From a bacterium (GTDB taxonomy: Bacteria; Zhuqueibacterota; QNDG01; JAGLOF01), in NCBI GenBank assembly GCA_016934955.1, contig JAFGRY010000026.1, positions 62,001-126,000 of the forward strand: a DNA stretch of 64,000 nt. The letters run 5' to 3'. The notes under the pieces were generated by a model that did no database searches, was not told the DNA's origin, and saw nothing but the letters and a program-made list of their open reading frames with translations. Shown in pieces: positions 1-8,786 of the stretch. Positions within the stretch are counted from its first letter, which is position 1, and every line of letters begins with the position of its first letter. The translations under genes were made by a program, and so were the position numbers.

Positions 1-1
1 G

Positions 2-361
2 GCGTGGCTGATGAAGGTTACACACAACAGATGCATGGATCTCCTTCGCAAAAAGAAATCCGCGGCATCCACCGACCGGGAGGCGCTGCCGGTGATCCCG
101 GATATTCTCGCAGATCCCGATCCCACCGCCAATCCTGAAACAGAACTCACCCACCGGGAAACCACCATCACCATTCAGAAAGCCCTTGACATCCTTCCCG
201 ACCAGACAAAAAGTATTTTTCTGCTTCACTATTTTCAGGGATGTAAATACAGGGAGATCGGGAATATTCTCGATTTGAGTGAGAGCGCGGTGAAAATCGC
301 CATACACCGCGGCAAGAAGCTTCTCAGAAAAGAACTGGCAGCAGAACTGACCACAGGGTAA
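2..361 (+). CDS. ECF-type RNA polymerase sigma factor, C-terminal part (5' truncated by window edge)
   Basis: The frame is open to the left edge and begins AWLMKVTHNRCMDLLRKKK, which matches the end of sigma region 2 (the W-L-x-x-I-x-x-N-x-x-x-D-x-x-R pattern of ECF sigmas). After a variable linker comes a region 4 helix-turn-helix, roughly DILPDQTKSIFLLHYFQGCKYREIGNILDLSESAVKIAIHRGKKLLR, that would bind the -35 element. An internal ATG at position 11 is not the true start, because region 2 continues upstream of it. The gene ends 12 nt before a zinc-finger anti-sigma gene, the usual sigma/anti-sigma pairing. Regulon unknown. Confidence 0.9.
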   Translation, partial: AWLMKVTHNRCMDLLRKKKSAASTDREALPVIPDILADPDPTANPETELTHRETTITIQKALDILPDQTKSIFLLHYFQGCKYREIGNILDLSESAVKIAIHRGKKLLRKELAAELTTG

Positions 362-373
362 CCGGAGCGTCGT

Positions 374-901
374 ATGAAACGATCATGTGAACATATCGAA
401 CGGCTGCTGTACGACAAGGGAATAAAGGGGCTGTCCCCGTTCGAAAGAATGCGGCTGAAAATACACGCCGCCCGCTGTGCCGAATGCCGCGGACATGTCG
501 TATTCGAAAAGGGTCTCAGCGAACTGTTCGCCGGAGCCCGCGTGTATGACTGCCCTCCGGAAGTCAGGGAATTCATCAGCAGACGGACAGCAGGGGAGCG
601 GCGGTCGGTTCAGACATTGGGCCGCCTGTTTGCGCTTCGCAGATACTCCTATGCTGCGGTCGCCGCCGCGGCGCTGGTAATCATCTTCCTGCTGCATCCC
701 CTCGCTGCAGTGCGGCAGGAAGCAGGGCCGGAATATACACCTGAACAGATCGCCCGCGCCCGTAAACAGGCGGAATGGAGTCTCGCCCTGACCGGTTCGC
801 TGCTGAATAAAACGAATCGTGAGGCGGTGGAAGATGTTCTGCTCAACAAGGTGCCGGAAAGCATCAAGACATCGCTGGAAAAATCATTGCAACTGTTTTA
901 A
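374..901 (+). CDS. Anti-sigma factor, zinc-finger (zf-HC2) type, membrane anchored
   Basis: This 175-residue protein has an N-terminal H-x3-C-x2-C cluster (HAARCAECRGH, about residues 31-41), typical of zinc-dependent anti-sigma domains. One transmembrane helix follows at about residues 93-115, then a short extracytoplasmic tail of about 60 residues. By family knowledge the cytoplasmic domain would hold the sigma factor encoded just upstream until an envelope signal releases it. The tail has no domain I recognise. It is followed closely by a DUF4252-like secreted protein gene, so the three probably form one operon. Confidence 0.85.
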   Translation: MKRSCEHIERLLYDKGIKGLSPFERMRLKIHAARCAECRGHVVFEKGLSELFAGARVYDCPPEVREFISRRTAGERRSVQTLGRLFALRRYSYAAVAAAALVIIFLLHPLAAVRQEAGPEYTPEQIARARKQAEWSLALTGSLLNKTNREAVEDVLLNKVPESIKTSLEKSLQLF

Positions 902-914
902 AAGGAGAAAAGCC

Positions 915-1478
915 ATGCGTTCAACACTGCTGATCATTATTGCCGCGGTTCTCGTTGCGGCCGTCCTGCCGGTCTCCGCGCAGGATGTCGATGTAAAAAA
1001 GCTCCCCGGGTATATCGACCTGAGCAAGATAACCATACCCGTCGACGCGGAAGACGTGACCGAGATTGATCTCGGACCCGGTCTGCTGAAAATGATGTCC
1101 CGTTTTACCGGTGACGAAGAGGACGGGGAGGAGTCGGTGTTCTCGGGTGTATTCTCGATTCGCGTCAAATCGTTTGAGGCAAAGGGCGATCAGCTCGCTG
1201 AAATCAAAGTGATTATGGATGAAATCGAGGCGAAACTCAGGAAGGACAAGTGGGAGCAGTTAGTCCGGGTGAAACAGGAGAATCAATACACGACGGTAAG
1301 CATGCTCCTTGAGGGCGAACGTACCATCGGTACGATGATTATGTCCATCGATGACGACGGTGAAGTGCTGTTTGCTAACATTGTTGGTAATTTCAGCATG
1401 GAAAAAATTGCGGAGTTCGGTCTCGGGCTCAATGATTCAACCCTTAAATCCCTTCGTGAAGGGTGGGACGCCTACTGA
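915..1478 (+). CDS. DUF4252-like secreted protein
   Basis: The 187-residue product starts with a clear signal peptide (MRSTLLIIIAAVLVAAVLPVSAQ). The ATG at 915 is preceded by AAAGGAGAA, and an open frame extending further upstream merely overlaps the anti-sigma gene. The pattern LPGYIDLSKI, an acidic middle, KWEQLVRVK and a late FANIVGNF segment resemble DUF4252 proteins, which often sit beside sigma/anti-sigma pairs in Bacteroidota-like genomes. It may be a target or sensor of the upstream sigma system. Its molecular function is unknown. A strong terminator follows, so this is the last gene of its operon. Confidence 0.75.
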   Translation: MRSTLLIIIAAVLVAAVLPVSAQDVDVKKLPGYIDLSKITIPVDAEDVTEIDLGPGLLKMMSRFTGDEEDGEESVFSGVFSIRVKSFEAKGDQLAEIKVIMDEIEAKLRKDKWEQLVRVKQENQYTTVSMLLEGERTIGTMIMSIDDDGEVLFANIVGNFSMEKIAEFGLGLNDSTLKSLREGWDAY

Positions 1479-1504
1479 TCCGTATTCTCAGCGTACGTAA
1501 TAGG

Positions 1505-1548
1505 GCAGCGGGCCGGGAAAATATTTCCGGCCCGCTGCATTTTTTTTT
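1505..1548 (+). terminator. Rho-independent terminator after the sigma/anti-sigma/DUF4252 genes
   Basis: GCAGCGGGCCGGGAAA pairs with TTTCCGGCCCGCTGC, leaving one bulged G, and is followed by an eight-T run. It is a textbook intrinsic terminator 27 nt after the stop codon. Confidence 0.92.
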
Positions 1549-1674
1549 GGACGCTTTTCTCATTCTCTCTTTTCTCCGGCCTCACCGGTGTCACCATGTT
1601 CGGGTTCCCCTTCCTGGCGTTAAATTTGCAGTAGGATGCACGACACCGATAGTGAGAAATACCAGGAGAAGACA

Positions 1675-2649
1675 ATGGCTGCCATATCAAAGATCGCTTT
1701 CAGTACATCCCTGCTGTTCGCATTCGTGATGCTCTGCACGTTTTTTATCGGCACCGGGTGCGAACAGATTCTCGATGAAGCCCTTCAACAGCAGATCCCT
1801 GTTGAGGAGGAGCTGTTCAGCTCACAGAGCCATGAAGAAACTGACGGCCTGCGGATTCCCGTCACCGGCGATTACCGCCTGCGCGGTCCGGGGGCGGCCT
1901 CGTTTTCAAAGCCGGGTGCAAGCGCGTTTCTGGTTGTGCCTTCGGACGCGCCTCTCTTCGCGTGGGTGTGCAGTGAAGCGGGAGGCGCCCTGCAGGGACG
2001 TCTGGTGAACAACGGCGAGGACGCCGTGGAATTGACCGTCTCCCTCGGCCTTGATGACGACGCAGAGGGCGCGATGGTAATAGGGTCGGTTACGGCAGCC
2101 GGGCAGGAGACGAACCAGTTCAGCATTGACGGCAGCGCCTTTGAAGCGTTCTTTGACGGCCTCTTCGCCGACCGGATACAGGAATTTTATCTTTTTCTCG
2201 CTGCGGAAGGAAACGGCTCGATCGACCTGACCGTTCAGACGCTGGAATTCGTCCTTCAGCCTGCTCAGGTCATCCGCCGGGAGATCGGTCCGCTCAGCGA
2301 TGTCGGCGGCGCGTCGGGCATCGAGCTGACCGGCGATGTGTCGCTCTCCGGCACGATACATAACCGCAGCGGAGGGACGCTGCAGATGCTGCTTGTCCTG
2401 GCGCCGGCAACCCCGGCGGCATCGTGGGATGGAATGGAGATTGCCTGTGAAATACCCGCGGGAGGCAGCGTTGACCTCAGCCAGTGGACCGGGCTGGTGA
2501 CCGGCGATCAGCTGGATGCCTTAGAGGAGATGCTGGTCTATCTCGGTACCGGCACTATTGCAGCCGAGCTGTACACCACGGCGGCCGCCGGCCTGCGGTA
2601 TGAGATCGTATCGATACTCGTTTCTGGATCGGTTTCGCTGACGGCCTGA
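1675..2649 (+). CDS. Putative lipoprotein of unknown function
   Basis: The start at ATG 1675 is favoured by AGGAG eight bases upstream; an in-frame ATG at 1636 has a poorer leader. The 324-residue product begins with a basic/hydrophobic signal and a cysteine at about residue 29 in FIGTGC. That is a weak lipobox, because -3 is Gly rather than Leu. The mature part is acidic and rich in beta-type sequence, with two loosely similar stretches (SFSKPGASAFLVV and DVSLSGTIHNRSG). I recognise no family. It is flanked by terminators on both sides, so it is probably transcribed alone. Confidence 0.75.
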   Translation: MAAISKIAFSTSLLFAFVMLCTFFIGTGCEQILDEALQQQIPVEEELFSSQSHEETDGLRIPVTGDYRLRGPGAASFSKPGASAFLVVPSDAPLFAWVCSEAGGALQGRLVNNGEDAVELTVSLGLDDDAEGAMVIGSVTAAGQETNQFSIDGSAFEAFFDGLFADRIQEFYLFLAAEGNGSIDLTVQTLEFVLQPAQVIRREIGPLSDVGGASGIELTGDVSLSGTIHNRSGGTLQMLLVLAPATPAASWDGMEIACEIPAGGSVDLSQWTGLVTGDQLDALEEMLVYLGTGTIAAELYTTAAAGLRYEIVSILVSGSVSLTA

Positions 2650-2668
2650 CCGGTCCATTATGCCGACA

Positions 2669-2699
2669 TCCGCAGCGGGCGCCGCTGCGGATTTTTTTT
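2669..2699 (+). terminator. Rho-independent terminator after the 1675 lipoprotein gene
   Basis: TCCGCAGCGG (2669-2678) pairs perfectly with CCGCTGCGGA (2682-2691) around a 3-nt loop, followed by eight Ts. It ends the plus-strand gene just before a convergent minus-strand gene. Confidence 0.92.
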
Positions 2700-2711
2700 G
2701 TCCCGCGCAGC

Positions 2712-3866
2712 TCAGTACCGACTCTCTTTCCAGTATCTGGAACGCCCGGACAGGAACGTCACGGCGGCGGAGACGGTCAGCAGCAGCTGATACGGTTTGT
2801 AACAGAGAAGGGCGAACCGGTCCGGCGTGACACCGAGGCGGTTGTATATACGGGTGAACAGCATCACATCAGCTCCTGTCATTACCAGTAAGGCGCCTGC
2901 CGCTGTCTTGCCGTGTCCCGTAATCAGTCCCATGAGCAGCCCCAGTACCGAGGCAAAGGCGAGGGCGGTGAGCAGAAACGTCGGAGCCGTCCTTCCTTGC
3001 ATTCCCCAGGCCCAGCGGATGCGCTGCTGAATCAGCTGTCTCAGTGAAGGCTCACTGGCTGTCAAAATCGTACCCCGGGCGTGCAGGTGCATATGTACCG
3101 GGGCACCGGCGGTGTTCCTGATCAGGTCGAACAGTGCATAGTCTTCGGTTATCCTGTTTTTTGTTTTCGCGAATCCGCCGCACATATCGTACACCGTTTT
3201 CCTGATGCACATATTATTCCCGAACATGCCCAGCGGAACGCCGAAAAAGGAGAAAACAGCCCCGGTGGCGGAATAGAGGGCCCAGTCCAGCGACTGGAGC
3301 CGGGAAAGCAGGCTGCCGCGGTCCCGGAACGAGCAGGCGACGACCGGTCCCGCCACTGCTCCCGCCCCTGACTGCATGCAGGCGAGTGTCGTGGTGATCC
3401 AGCGGGGGGGGACCCGGCAGTCGGCGTCGGTGAAAAAGAGGAACTCTCCCGTCGCCCGCTCGGCTGCCCGGGTGAGGGCGTTGTTCTTGCCGGTGTCATC
3501 ACCGGGACAGTGCTTGAGGGGAAGATGGATCCGGGAAGCGTGTCCGCGGCAGAATTCGGCCATCAGCCTGCCTGTGGCGTCACTGGACCGATCATCGACA
3601 AGGATGATTTCCATCTTCTCCGAAGGGTACTGCAGCCGCTCCAGCGAGGCGAAGAGCCCGGGCAGATGCGCGGCTTCATTGCGGGCGGGAATGATAAGCG
3701 AAACCGAAGGAGCGGGATATCCGTCCGAAGGCGGTTCCTTCATGCGGCCGATACCCGCGTAATACAGTGCCGCCACGGCTATGTAGAGCAGTGTTATGCT
3801 CAGAAGAACAAAAGGGAACACGGGCGACTCCCTGGTCACAGGTGTGGTAGCGGTAATGTACGACAA
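2712..3866 (-). CDS. Membrane glycosyltransferase, family 2
   Basis: The 384-residue protein has an N-terminal membrane helix (about 17-39) and a GT-A fold core: SLIIPARNEA (56-65), VDDRSSD (90-96) and a TDADC metal-binding motif (146-150). The acid pair ED at 241-242 (catalytic base region) and QQRIRW (280-285, the Q-x-x-R-W box) follow, then about three C-terminal membrane helices (roughly 295-370). This layout is that of processive or lipid-linked GT2 enzymes. The sugar and acceptor cannot be read from sequence. It is transcribed away from pdxS and has no partner genes on its strand. Confidence 0.88.
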   Translation of the reverse strand: MSYITATTPVTRESPVFPFVLLSITLLYIAVAALYYAGIGRMKEPPSDGYPAPSVSLIIPARNEAAHLPGLFASLERLQYPSEKMEIILVDDRSSDATGRLMAEFCRGHASRIHLPLKHCPGDDTGKNNALTRAAERATGEFLFFTDADCRVPPRWITTTLACMQSGAGAVAGPVVACSFRDRGSLLSRLQSLDWALYSATGAVFSFFGVPLGMFGNNMCIRKTVYDMCGGFAKTKNRITEDYALFDLIRNTAGAPVHMHLHARGTILTASEPSLRQLIQQRIRWAWGMQGRTAPTFLLTALAFASVLGLLMGLITGHGKTAAGALLVMTGADVMLFTRIYNRLGVTPDRFALLCYKPYQLLLTVSAAVTFLSGRSRYWKESRY

Positions 3867-4026
3867 TTTTCCGGAGGATTCAATAGAAACGTACCGGCCT
3901 GTTCTGTGAGCTGCCTCCCGGGAAAAAAGTGTGGCATTTTGCCGTTATTCATAGTATATTTATGACCGGATTTGACTGCAAAGATTACTTTATTAAGTAT
4001 AAATGAAGGCAACCGGAGGATGTGCG

Positions 4027-4914
4027 ATGTTCAAAATGAGAAATGACTATAAATTAAAAGTCGGACTGGCGGAAATGCTCAAGGGCGGTGTTATTATGGA
4101 TGTCACCACCGCTGAACAGGCGAAGATCGCCGAAGATGCCGGAGCGGTGGCGGTCATGGCCCTTGAGAGGATTCCGGCGGATATACGGGCCGACGGGGGC
4201 GTTGCCAGGATGTCGAATCCCCGCATGATCAAGGATATTATGAAGGTGGTGTCCATCCCGGTAATGGCGAAGTGCAGAATAGGACACTTCGCTGAAGCAC
4301 AGGTGCTGCAATCACTCGGTGTCGATTTTATCGATGAGAGTGAAGTGCTCACCCCCGCGGATGAACGGTACCACGTCGACAAGTGGGACTTCAAGGTGCC
4401 CTTTGTCTGCGGATGCCGGGAACTCGGTGAAGCGCTGAGGAGAATTTCCGAGGGAGCCGCCATGATCCGCACCAAGGGTGAAGCGGGAAGCGGCAACATA
4501 GTCGAAGCGGTCAGACACATGCGGCAGGTGCAGACCGAGATGAAACAGATAAAAATGCTCGGGCAGGAAGAGCTGGTCACGAAGGCCAAGGAGATGGGCG
4601 TATCGCTGGATCTCCTGGAGTATGTCAACAAAAAGGGGAAACTGCCGGTACCGAATTTCGCAGCCGGCGGTATCGCGACCCCCGCTGACGCATCTCTGAT
4701 GATGCAGCTGGGGGCGGAGAGCGTGTTTGTCGGTTCCGGTATTTTCAAGTCCGATGATCCGGAAGCACGGGCGAAGGCCATTGTGACGGCGACAACCCAT
4801 TATGACAATCCCGATATCGTCGCCAGGGCGTCGGAAGATCTGAAAAATGCCATGCCGGGTCTCGAGATATCCCGGATCCCCGATACCGAGAGAATGCAGG
4901 AGCGGGGCTGGTAG
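4027..4914 (+). CDS. pdxS: Pyridoxal 5'-phosphate synthase lyase subunit PdxS
   Basis: PdxS condenses ribose 5-phosphate, glyceraldehyde 3-phosphate and PdxT-supplied ammonia into PLP. The 295-residue protein is full length and keeps the catalytic residues: Asp25 in IMDV, Lys82 in MAKCRIGH and Lys150 in [11 protein letters not shown]. The start at ATG 4027 has GGAGGA at 4015-4020; an upstream in-frame ATG at 4003 lacks a site and would add eight atypical residues. The next gene, pdxT, starts 1 nt after the stop, so the two subunits are co-expressed. A TTGACT (3972) and TATAAA (3998) lie upstream, but with a long 20-nt spacer, so the promoter is uncertain. Confidence 0.97.
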   Translation: MFKMRNDYKLKVGLAEMLKGGVIMDVTTAEQAKIAEDAGAVAVMALERIPADIRADGGVARMSNPRMIKDIMKVVSIPVMAKCRIGHFAEAQVLQSLGVDFIDESEVLTPADERYHVDKWDFKVPFVCGCRELGEALRRISEGAAMIRTKGEAGSGNIVEAVRHMRQVQTEMKQIKMLGQEELVTKAKEMGVSLDLLEYVNKKGKLPVPNFAAGGIATPADASLMMQLGAESVFVGSGIFKSDDPEARAKAIVTATTHYDNPDIVARASEDLKNAMPGLEISRIPDTERMQERGW

Positions 4915-4915
4915 G

Positions 4916-5491
4916 GTGAAAAAACGGATAGGCGTTCTCGGGCTTCAGGGTGATTTCGCGCTGCACCGCAGGAGTCTGCTCAGATCAGGCTGCGAGGCGC
5001 CGATCATACGGTATCCTGAAGAACTCGACTCGTGCGACGCGCTGGTCCTGCCCGGGGGAGAATCGACGACCTTCGTCAAGCTGCTGCACAAGAGCGGACT
5101 GTTCGAAGCGATTCGGACATTTTCCCGTTCCAGACCGCTTATGGGCACATGCGCCGGGCTTATCACACTCGCGCGGCAGGTGTCCGACGGGTCGGTTGAG
5201 GGACTCGATCTCATTGACATCGAGGTACAGCGCAACGGGTACGGACGGCAGGTGGACTCGTTTATCGCCCGGGTCGAGATACCCGTGCTTTCCGGCCGTT
5301 CCGGCTTTGAAGGCGTATTCATCAGGGCGCCCAGGATTCTTTCTCTCGGTCCGGGCGTCAGTGATCTCGGCCGCTGTAATGATGATGTCGTTATGGCCGC
5401 CAATGAACGGGTGCTGGTCATGACATTTCATCCGGAAGTGACGTCCGACATCCGTATTCACCGGTACTTTGCCGATACCTATGTTTCCTGA
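4916..5491 (+). CDS. pdxT: Pyridoxal 5'-phosphate synthase glutaminase subunit PdxT
   Basis: This class I glutamine amidotransferase hydrolyses glutamine and channels ammonia to PdxS. The GTG start at 4916 gives 191 residues, the normal family length, beginning VKKRIGVLGLQGDFALH. The nucleophile is Cys79 (GTCAGL), with His172 and Glu174 in FHPEVT completing the triad. The GGES loop is at 48-51. The start lies immediately after the pdxS stop, and the next gene's ATG (5481) overlaps the end of pdxT, so three genes are translationally linked. Confidence 0.96.
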   Translation: MKKRIGVLGLQGDFALHRRSLLRSGCEAPIIRYPEELDSCDALVLPGGESTTFVKLLHKSGLFEAIRTFSRSRPLMGTCAGLITLARQVSDGSVEGLDLIDIEVQRNGYGRQVDSFIARVEIPVLSGRSGFEGVFIRAPRILSLGPGVSDLGRCNDDVVMAANERVLVMTFHPEVTSDIRIHRYFADTYVS

Positions 5492-6245
5492 CCGATCCTC
5501 CGTCCGGGTCGCCGCGGCCGCCCTTTTCCTCGTCCTCACCGCTGCCGCCCCTCTTGCCGCCGCCCACATCCTCATCTGGGACAATGACCGGGATGCGACC
5601 GTTTTTATCAGATCGCGACGGCAGATGGCCGGTACCGAGGTGCCGGTTCGGGAAGCGCTGGAGACGGCGGGGTATGAAGTTACCGTCGTCAGAACCCTTC
5701 CCGATGATCTCGAGCGGTTTGACGCGGTCTTCATCCTGCTTGGCTTTTTCTGTCCCATGTGAGACAGCGGGAGGCCCGCGGGCCGCATCAGTTCGGTCGA
5801 ACTATCCATTATCGAACGCTTTCTTCTCACCGGCAGGGGTGTCTTCATCGAAGGCAACGATGTACTGACCGACCATCGAGGTGCACCCCTCCTTGAGAAG
5901 GCGGGAATCGTCTACGGCGGCGGCGGCGATCCATCCTATCTCGGGAACATATCGGGGCTCGAAGGTGTGGCGGGCACCATAACCGCCGGCACCGCCTATC
6001 GCTACGAGCATCGAAGAGGCCCGGACGAGTCGTCTGATATCATACGCGTGGTTCCCCCTGCCGAAGCGCTTTTTACCGATGCCGGCGGCAGCGTGAGATC
6101 AGCCGCATCCAGGCTGCCCGGCGGGGGCCGCATCGTGGTGAACACCTTTATCCACGGAGCGCTTTCTTCCCGGGAGCCGGACGGGGTGTCCGGCCGGGAG
6201 CTCATGCGCCGGTATGCCGCGTTTCTGGTCACTGCCGCCGATTGA
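5481..6245 (+). CDS. Secreted protein interrupted by one in-frame TGA (recoded selenocysteine or nonsense mutation)
   Basis: From ATG 5481, overlapping pdxT, the frame encodes a signal peptide (ending about PLAAA) and AHILIWDNDRD, then reads FDAVFILLGFFCPM before TGA at 5760-5762. The same frame then stays open for 160 codons to a TGA at 6243-6245: GRISSVELSIIERFL, then FIEGNDV, then a compact alpha/beta continuation. A break of length zero, continued GC-rich third positions and a sensible fold across the stop argue that one 254-residue protein was or is encoded. The sequence C-P-M-TGA would give a CxxU motif. Alternatives are a recent nonsense change (TGG or CGA to TGA) or a sequence error. 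The family resembles secreted flavodoxin-like/GATase-like domains; function unknown. Confidence 0.55.
5787..5805 (+). other. Hairpin resembling a bacterial SECIS element
   Basis: AT-(C)-AGTTC GGTC GAACT-AT forms a seven-pair stem with one bulged C and a GGTC tetraloop, beginning 24 nt after the in-frame TGA. The loop starts 32 nt after the TGA. The E. coli fdhF SECIS also has a GGUC loop above a short stem with a bulged base. Similarity is by eye, and the lower stem next to the TGA is not convincing. Confidence 0.25.
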
Positions 6246-6435
6246 GGAGTGATTGTCCCGAGCGGCGCAGACTGTCATGTCGCCGGTCCGTGATCCCGCT
6301 TCCGGTTTCTCCGGTGGGGGGACGAGTGCAACCGGCAGGTAACCGCCTGCGGGCGGCGGTAAACGGTTTATTTCGTTTTCGTGCCTTTTTTTCGATAGAT
6401 TAACGGTACCATTCCAAATCGTGACGGGATTGCAC

Positions 6436-8700
6436 ATGAATCTGGCACAGCTGCTGGACAGCCTGAGAGAATCACCCGATTTCATGGAGAATGTCACCCA
6501 CTGGCATGTATCTCCCCCCAGGGAGGCGGTGACGGTTCCCTTCCCGGAGGCCGTCAGTGAGAAACTGGCCTCCGCCCTCAGGGGAAAAGGGATCGTATCG
6601 CTCTATTCACATCAGGGCGAGGCGGTCGCGCATGTCCTGCAGGGGAAAAACACCGTTGTCGTCACCCCTACGGCCTCGGGGAAAACCCTCTGTTACAACC
6701 TGCCCGTTCTTCAGACCGTTCTCAATGATCCTGAATCACGTGCTCTTTATCTGTTTCCCACCAAGGCCCTCTCCCAGGACCAGGTGGCGGAACTGCATGA
6801 AATCATCGCCGTTCTCGATGCAGATATCAAGACCTATACATTCGATGGTGACACACCGGTATCGGCCAGGCAGGCCATTCGCAAGAGCGGTCACATCGTG
6901 GTCACCAATCCCGATATGCTCCACCAGGGAATACTGCCCCACCATACCAAATGGGTGAAGCTGTTCGAGAATCTTGCCTATATCGTCATCGACGAAGTCC
7001 ATTCGTATCGCGGGGTGTTCGGCAGCCATCTTGCCAATGTCATCAGGCGGCTCCGCCGCATTTGTGAGTTCTACGGGTCTCATCCCGTTTTTATCGGCAG
7101 TTCCGCAACCATTGCCAATCCCAGGGAACTCTTCGAACACCTGATCGGAGATACAAGTGAGCTTGTCGACGGCAACGGCGCGCCTGCCGGTGAAAAGCAT
7201 TTTATTTTTTATAATCCTCCCGTGGTTAATCGGGAACTGGGGATCCGGAGGTCATCGGTAAAGGAGTCCAGGGCTATCGCCGCAAAATTCATCCGGGCCG
7301 GTGTGCAGACAATCGTCTTCGCCCGCAGCCGCAGCCGGGTGGAAATACTGCTTACCTATCTCCGGGAAACGATGCGTGCCATGAAAAAATCCTCGGATCT
7401 GGTCAGGGGGTATCGGGGCGGGTACCTGCCGAACCAGAGAAGAGCGATTGAACAGGGACTCCGGAACGGCAGTATTCAGGCGGTCGTCTCCACCAATGCT
7501 CTCGAGCTTGGTATCGATATCGGCCGTCTCTCGGCATCAGTCATGTCCGGGTATCCGGGGACCGTGGCTTCGACCTGGCAGCAGGCGGGCCGTGCCGGCA
7601 GAAGGGCTGACCAATCGGTCGCGGTTCTCGTTGCCAGCAGTTCCCCGCTGGATCAGTACATCATATCGCAGCCCGACTATTTTTTTCAGCGTCCGCCCGA
7701 ATCGGGTATCATCGATCCGGACAACCTGCTCATCCTGTTATCGCATCTGAAATGCGCCGCGTTCGAACTGCCTTTTCGAAAAGGTGAACGGTTCGGTATC
7801 GATGCCACCGATGAACTGCTGGCATATCTGGAGGACCATGACGTCGTGCATCAGTCTGAAGACAGGTATCACTGGAGCAGCGAAACCTATCCGGCCGAGG
7901 AGATAAGTCTGCGGCGGGCGGCGCCCGACAACGTGGTGATCATCGATACGACCGGGAAGGAGCAGGTGATCGGTGAAATAGATCTCTTCTCCGCCCCCAT
8001 GATGGTACATGACGAGGCCGTGTATATCCATGAGGGCCGCCAGTTCCATGTCGACCGCCTGGACTGGGATCGCAGAAAAGCGTATGTGCATGAAGTGAAG
8101 ACGGATTATTATACCGATGCAGAGATGAAAACCGATATCCGGGTGCTCGATGTCTTTGAGCATACGGAGATATCGTCGGGCCTCCGGGGGCACGGTGAGG
8201 TGTCGGTAACGAATCTCGCCACGCTCTACAAGAAAATTAAATTCGGCACCCATGAAAATGTCGGGTCAGGTCGGATCCATCTGCCGGAGATGACCGTGCA
8301 CACGGCCGCCTACTGGTGGGAGCTCGACGACCGTTTTCTGCGTGCAACTGGATTGACGGATGCGGATGTAAGTGACGGACTAAAGGGACTGGCTCACATT
8401 TTTCGGCACGTGGCACCGGTCTGGGTGATGACCGATCCCCTGGATCTCAGGACGGTCCCGATGCTCCGGTCCCCGTTCTCGCAGAATCCGACTATCTACA
8501 TTTATGAATTCACTCCGGGCGGTGTCGGCTACAGCAGAAAACTCTACAATCTGCACCAGCAGCTGCTGCAGGCGGCCCGCTCGCTCATCGGTCACTGCTC
8601 CTGCACTGACGGCTGTCCGTCCTGCGTCGGTCCGACCCTGGAGAGCGGGTCGAAGAGTAAAGTGAGCGCGCTGAAAATCCTGGCCTGCGCAACGGCGTGA
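6436..8700 (+). CDS. MrfA/YprA-like DEAD/DEAH-box helicase with C-terminal zinc-binding domain
   Basis: This 754-residue superfamily 2 helicase has Walker A TPTASGKT (77-84), a DEVH box near 185 and SSATIAN (motif III). The helicase C domain includes VVSTNALELGIDIG and QQAGRAGRR. Its C-terminal domain ends with four cysteines in HCSCTDGCPSCVGP (about 720-733), the DUF1998/MrfA zinc site. Length matches Bacillus MrfA, a 3'-5' DNA helicase in mitomycin-adduct repair. No mrfB-type exonuclease gene is adjacent. ATG 6436 is chosen; GTG 6421 in frame is an alternative. It appears monocistronic. Confidence 0.9.
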   Translation: MNLAQLLDSLRESPDFMENVTHWHVSPPREAVTVPFPEAVSEKLASALRGKGIVSLYSHQGEAVAHVLQGKNTVVVTPTASGKTLCYNLPVLQTVLNDPESRALYLFPTKALSQDQVAELHEIIAVLDADIKTYTFDGDTPVSARQAIRKSGHIVVTNPDMLHQGILPHHTKWVKLFENLAYIVIDEVHSYRGVFGSHLANVIRRLRRICEFYGSHPVFIGSSATIANPRELFEHLIGDTSELVDGNGAPAGEKHFIFYNPPVVNRELGIRRSSVKESRAIAAKFIRAGVQTIVFARSRSRVEILLTYLRETMRAMKKSSDLVRGYRGGYLPNQRRAIEQGLRNGSIQAVVSTNALELGIDIGRLSASVMSGYPGTVASTWQQAGRAGRRADQSVAVLVASSSPLDQYIISQPDYFFQRPPESGIIDPDNLLILLSHLKCAAFELPFRKGERFGIDATDELLAYLEDHDVVHQSEDRYHWSSETYPAEEISLRRAAPDNVVIIDTTGKEQVIGEIDLFSAPMMVHDEAVYIHEGRQFHVDRLDWDRRKAYVHEVKTDYYTDAEMKTDIRVLDVFEHTEISSGLRGHGEVSVTNLATLYKKIKFGTHENVGSGRIHLPEMTVHTAAYWWELDDRFLRATGLTDADVSDGLKGLAHIFRHVAPVWVMTDPLDLRTVPMLRSPFSQNPTIYIYEFTPGGVGYSRKLYNLHQQLLQAARSLIGHCSCTDGCPSCVGPTLESGSKSKVSALKILACATA

Positions 8701-8786
8701 CCGGCCGTCGCGTTTGAAAGCACTGTTTCGGTTCGCATCCAGGCTCGATGCACCGGAAGTACCATAGAACAATCCAAGGAGACACC

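Noticed and set aside
3939..3960. Promoter-like TTGCCG and TATATT upstream of pdxS
   Set aside because: The hexamers are only 10 nt apart, too close for a sigma-70 promoter.
5481..6245. TGA read as tryptophan or glycine by an alternative genetic code
   Set aside because: Many genes in the window end in TGA exactly at overlaps with the next start (kdsA/kdsC, hslV/hslU, msrC/HD), so TGA is a normal stop here.
6342..6360. Inverted repeat ACCGCC/GGCGGT before the helicase gene as a terminator
   Set aside because: The stem is only six pairs, and the T-rich stretch is about 25 nt further downstream.
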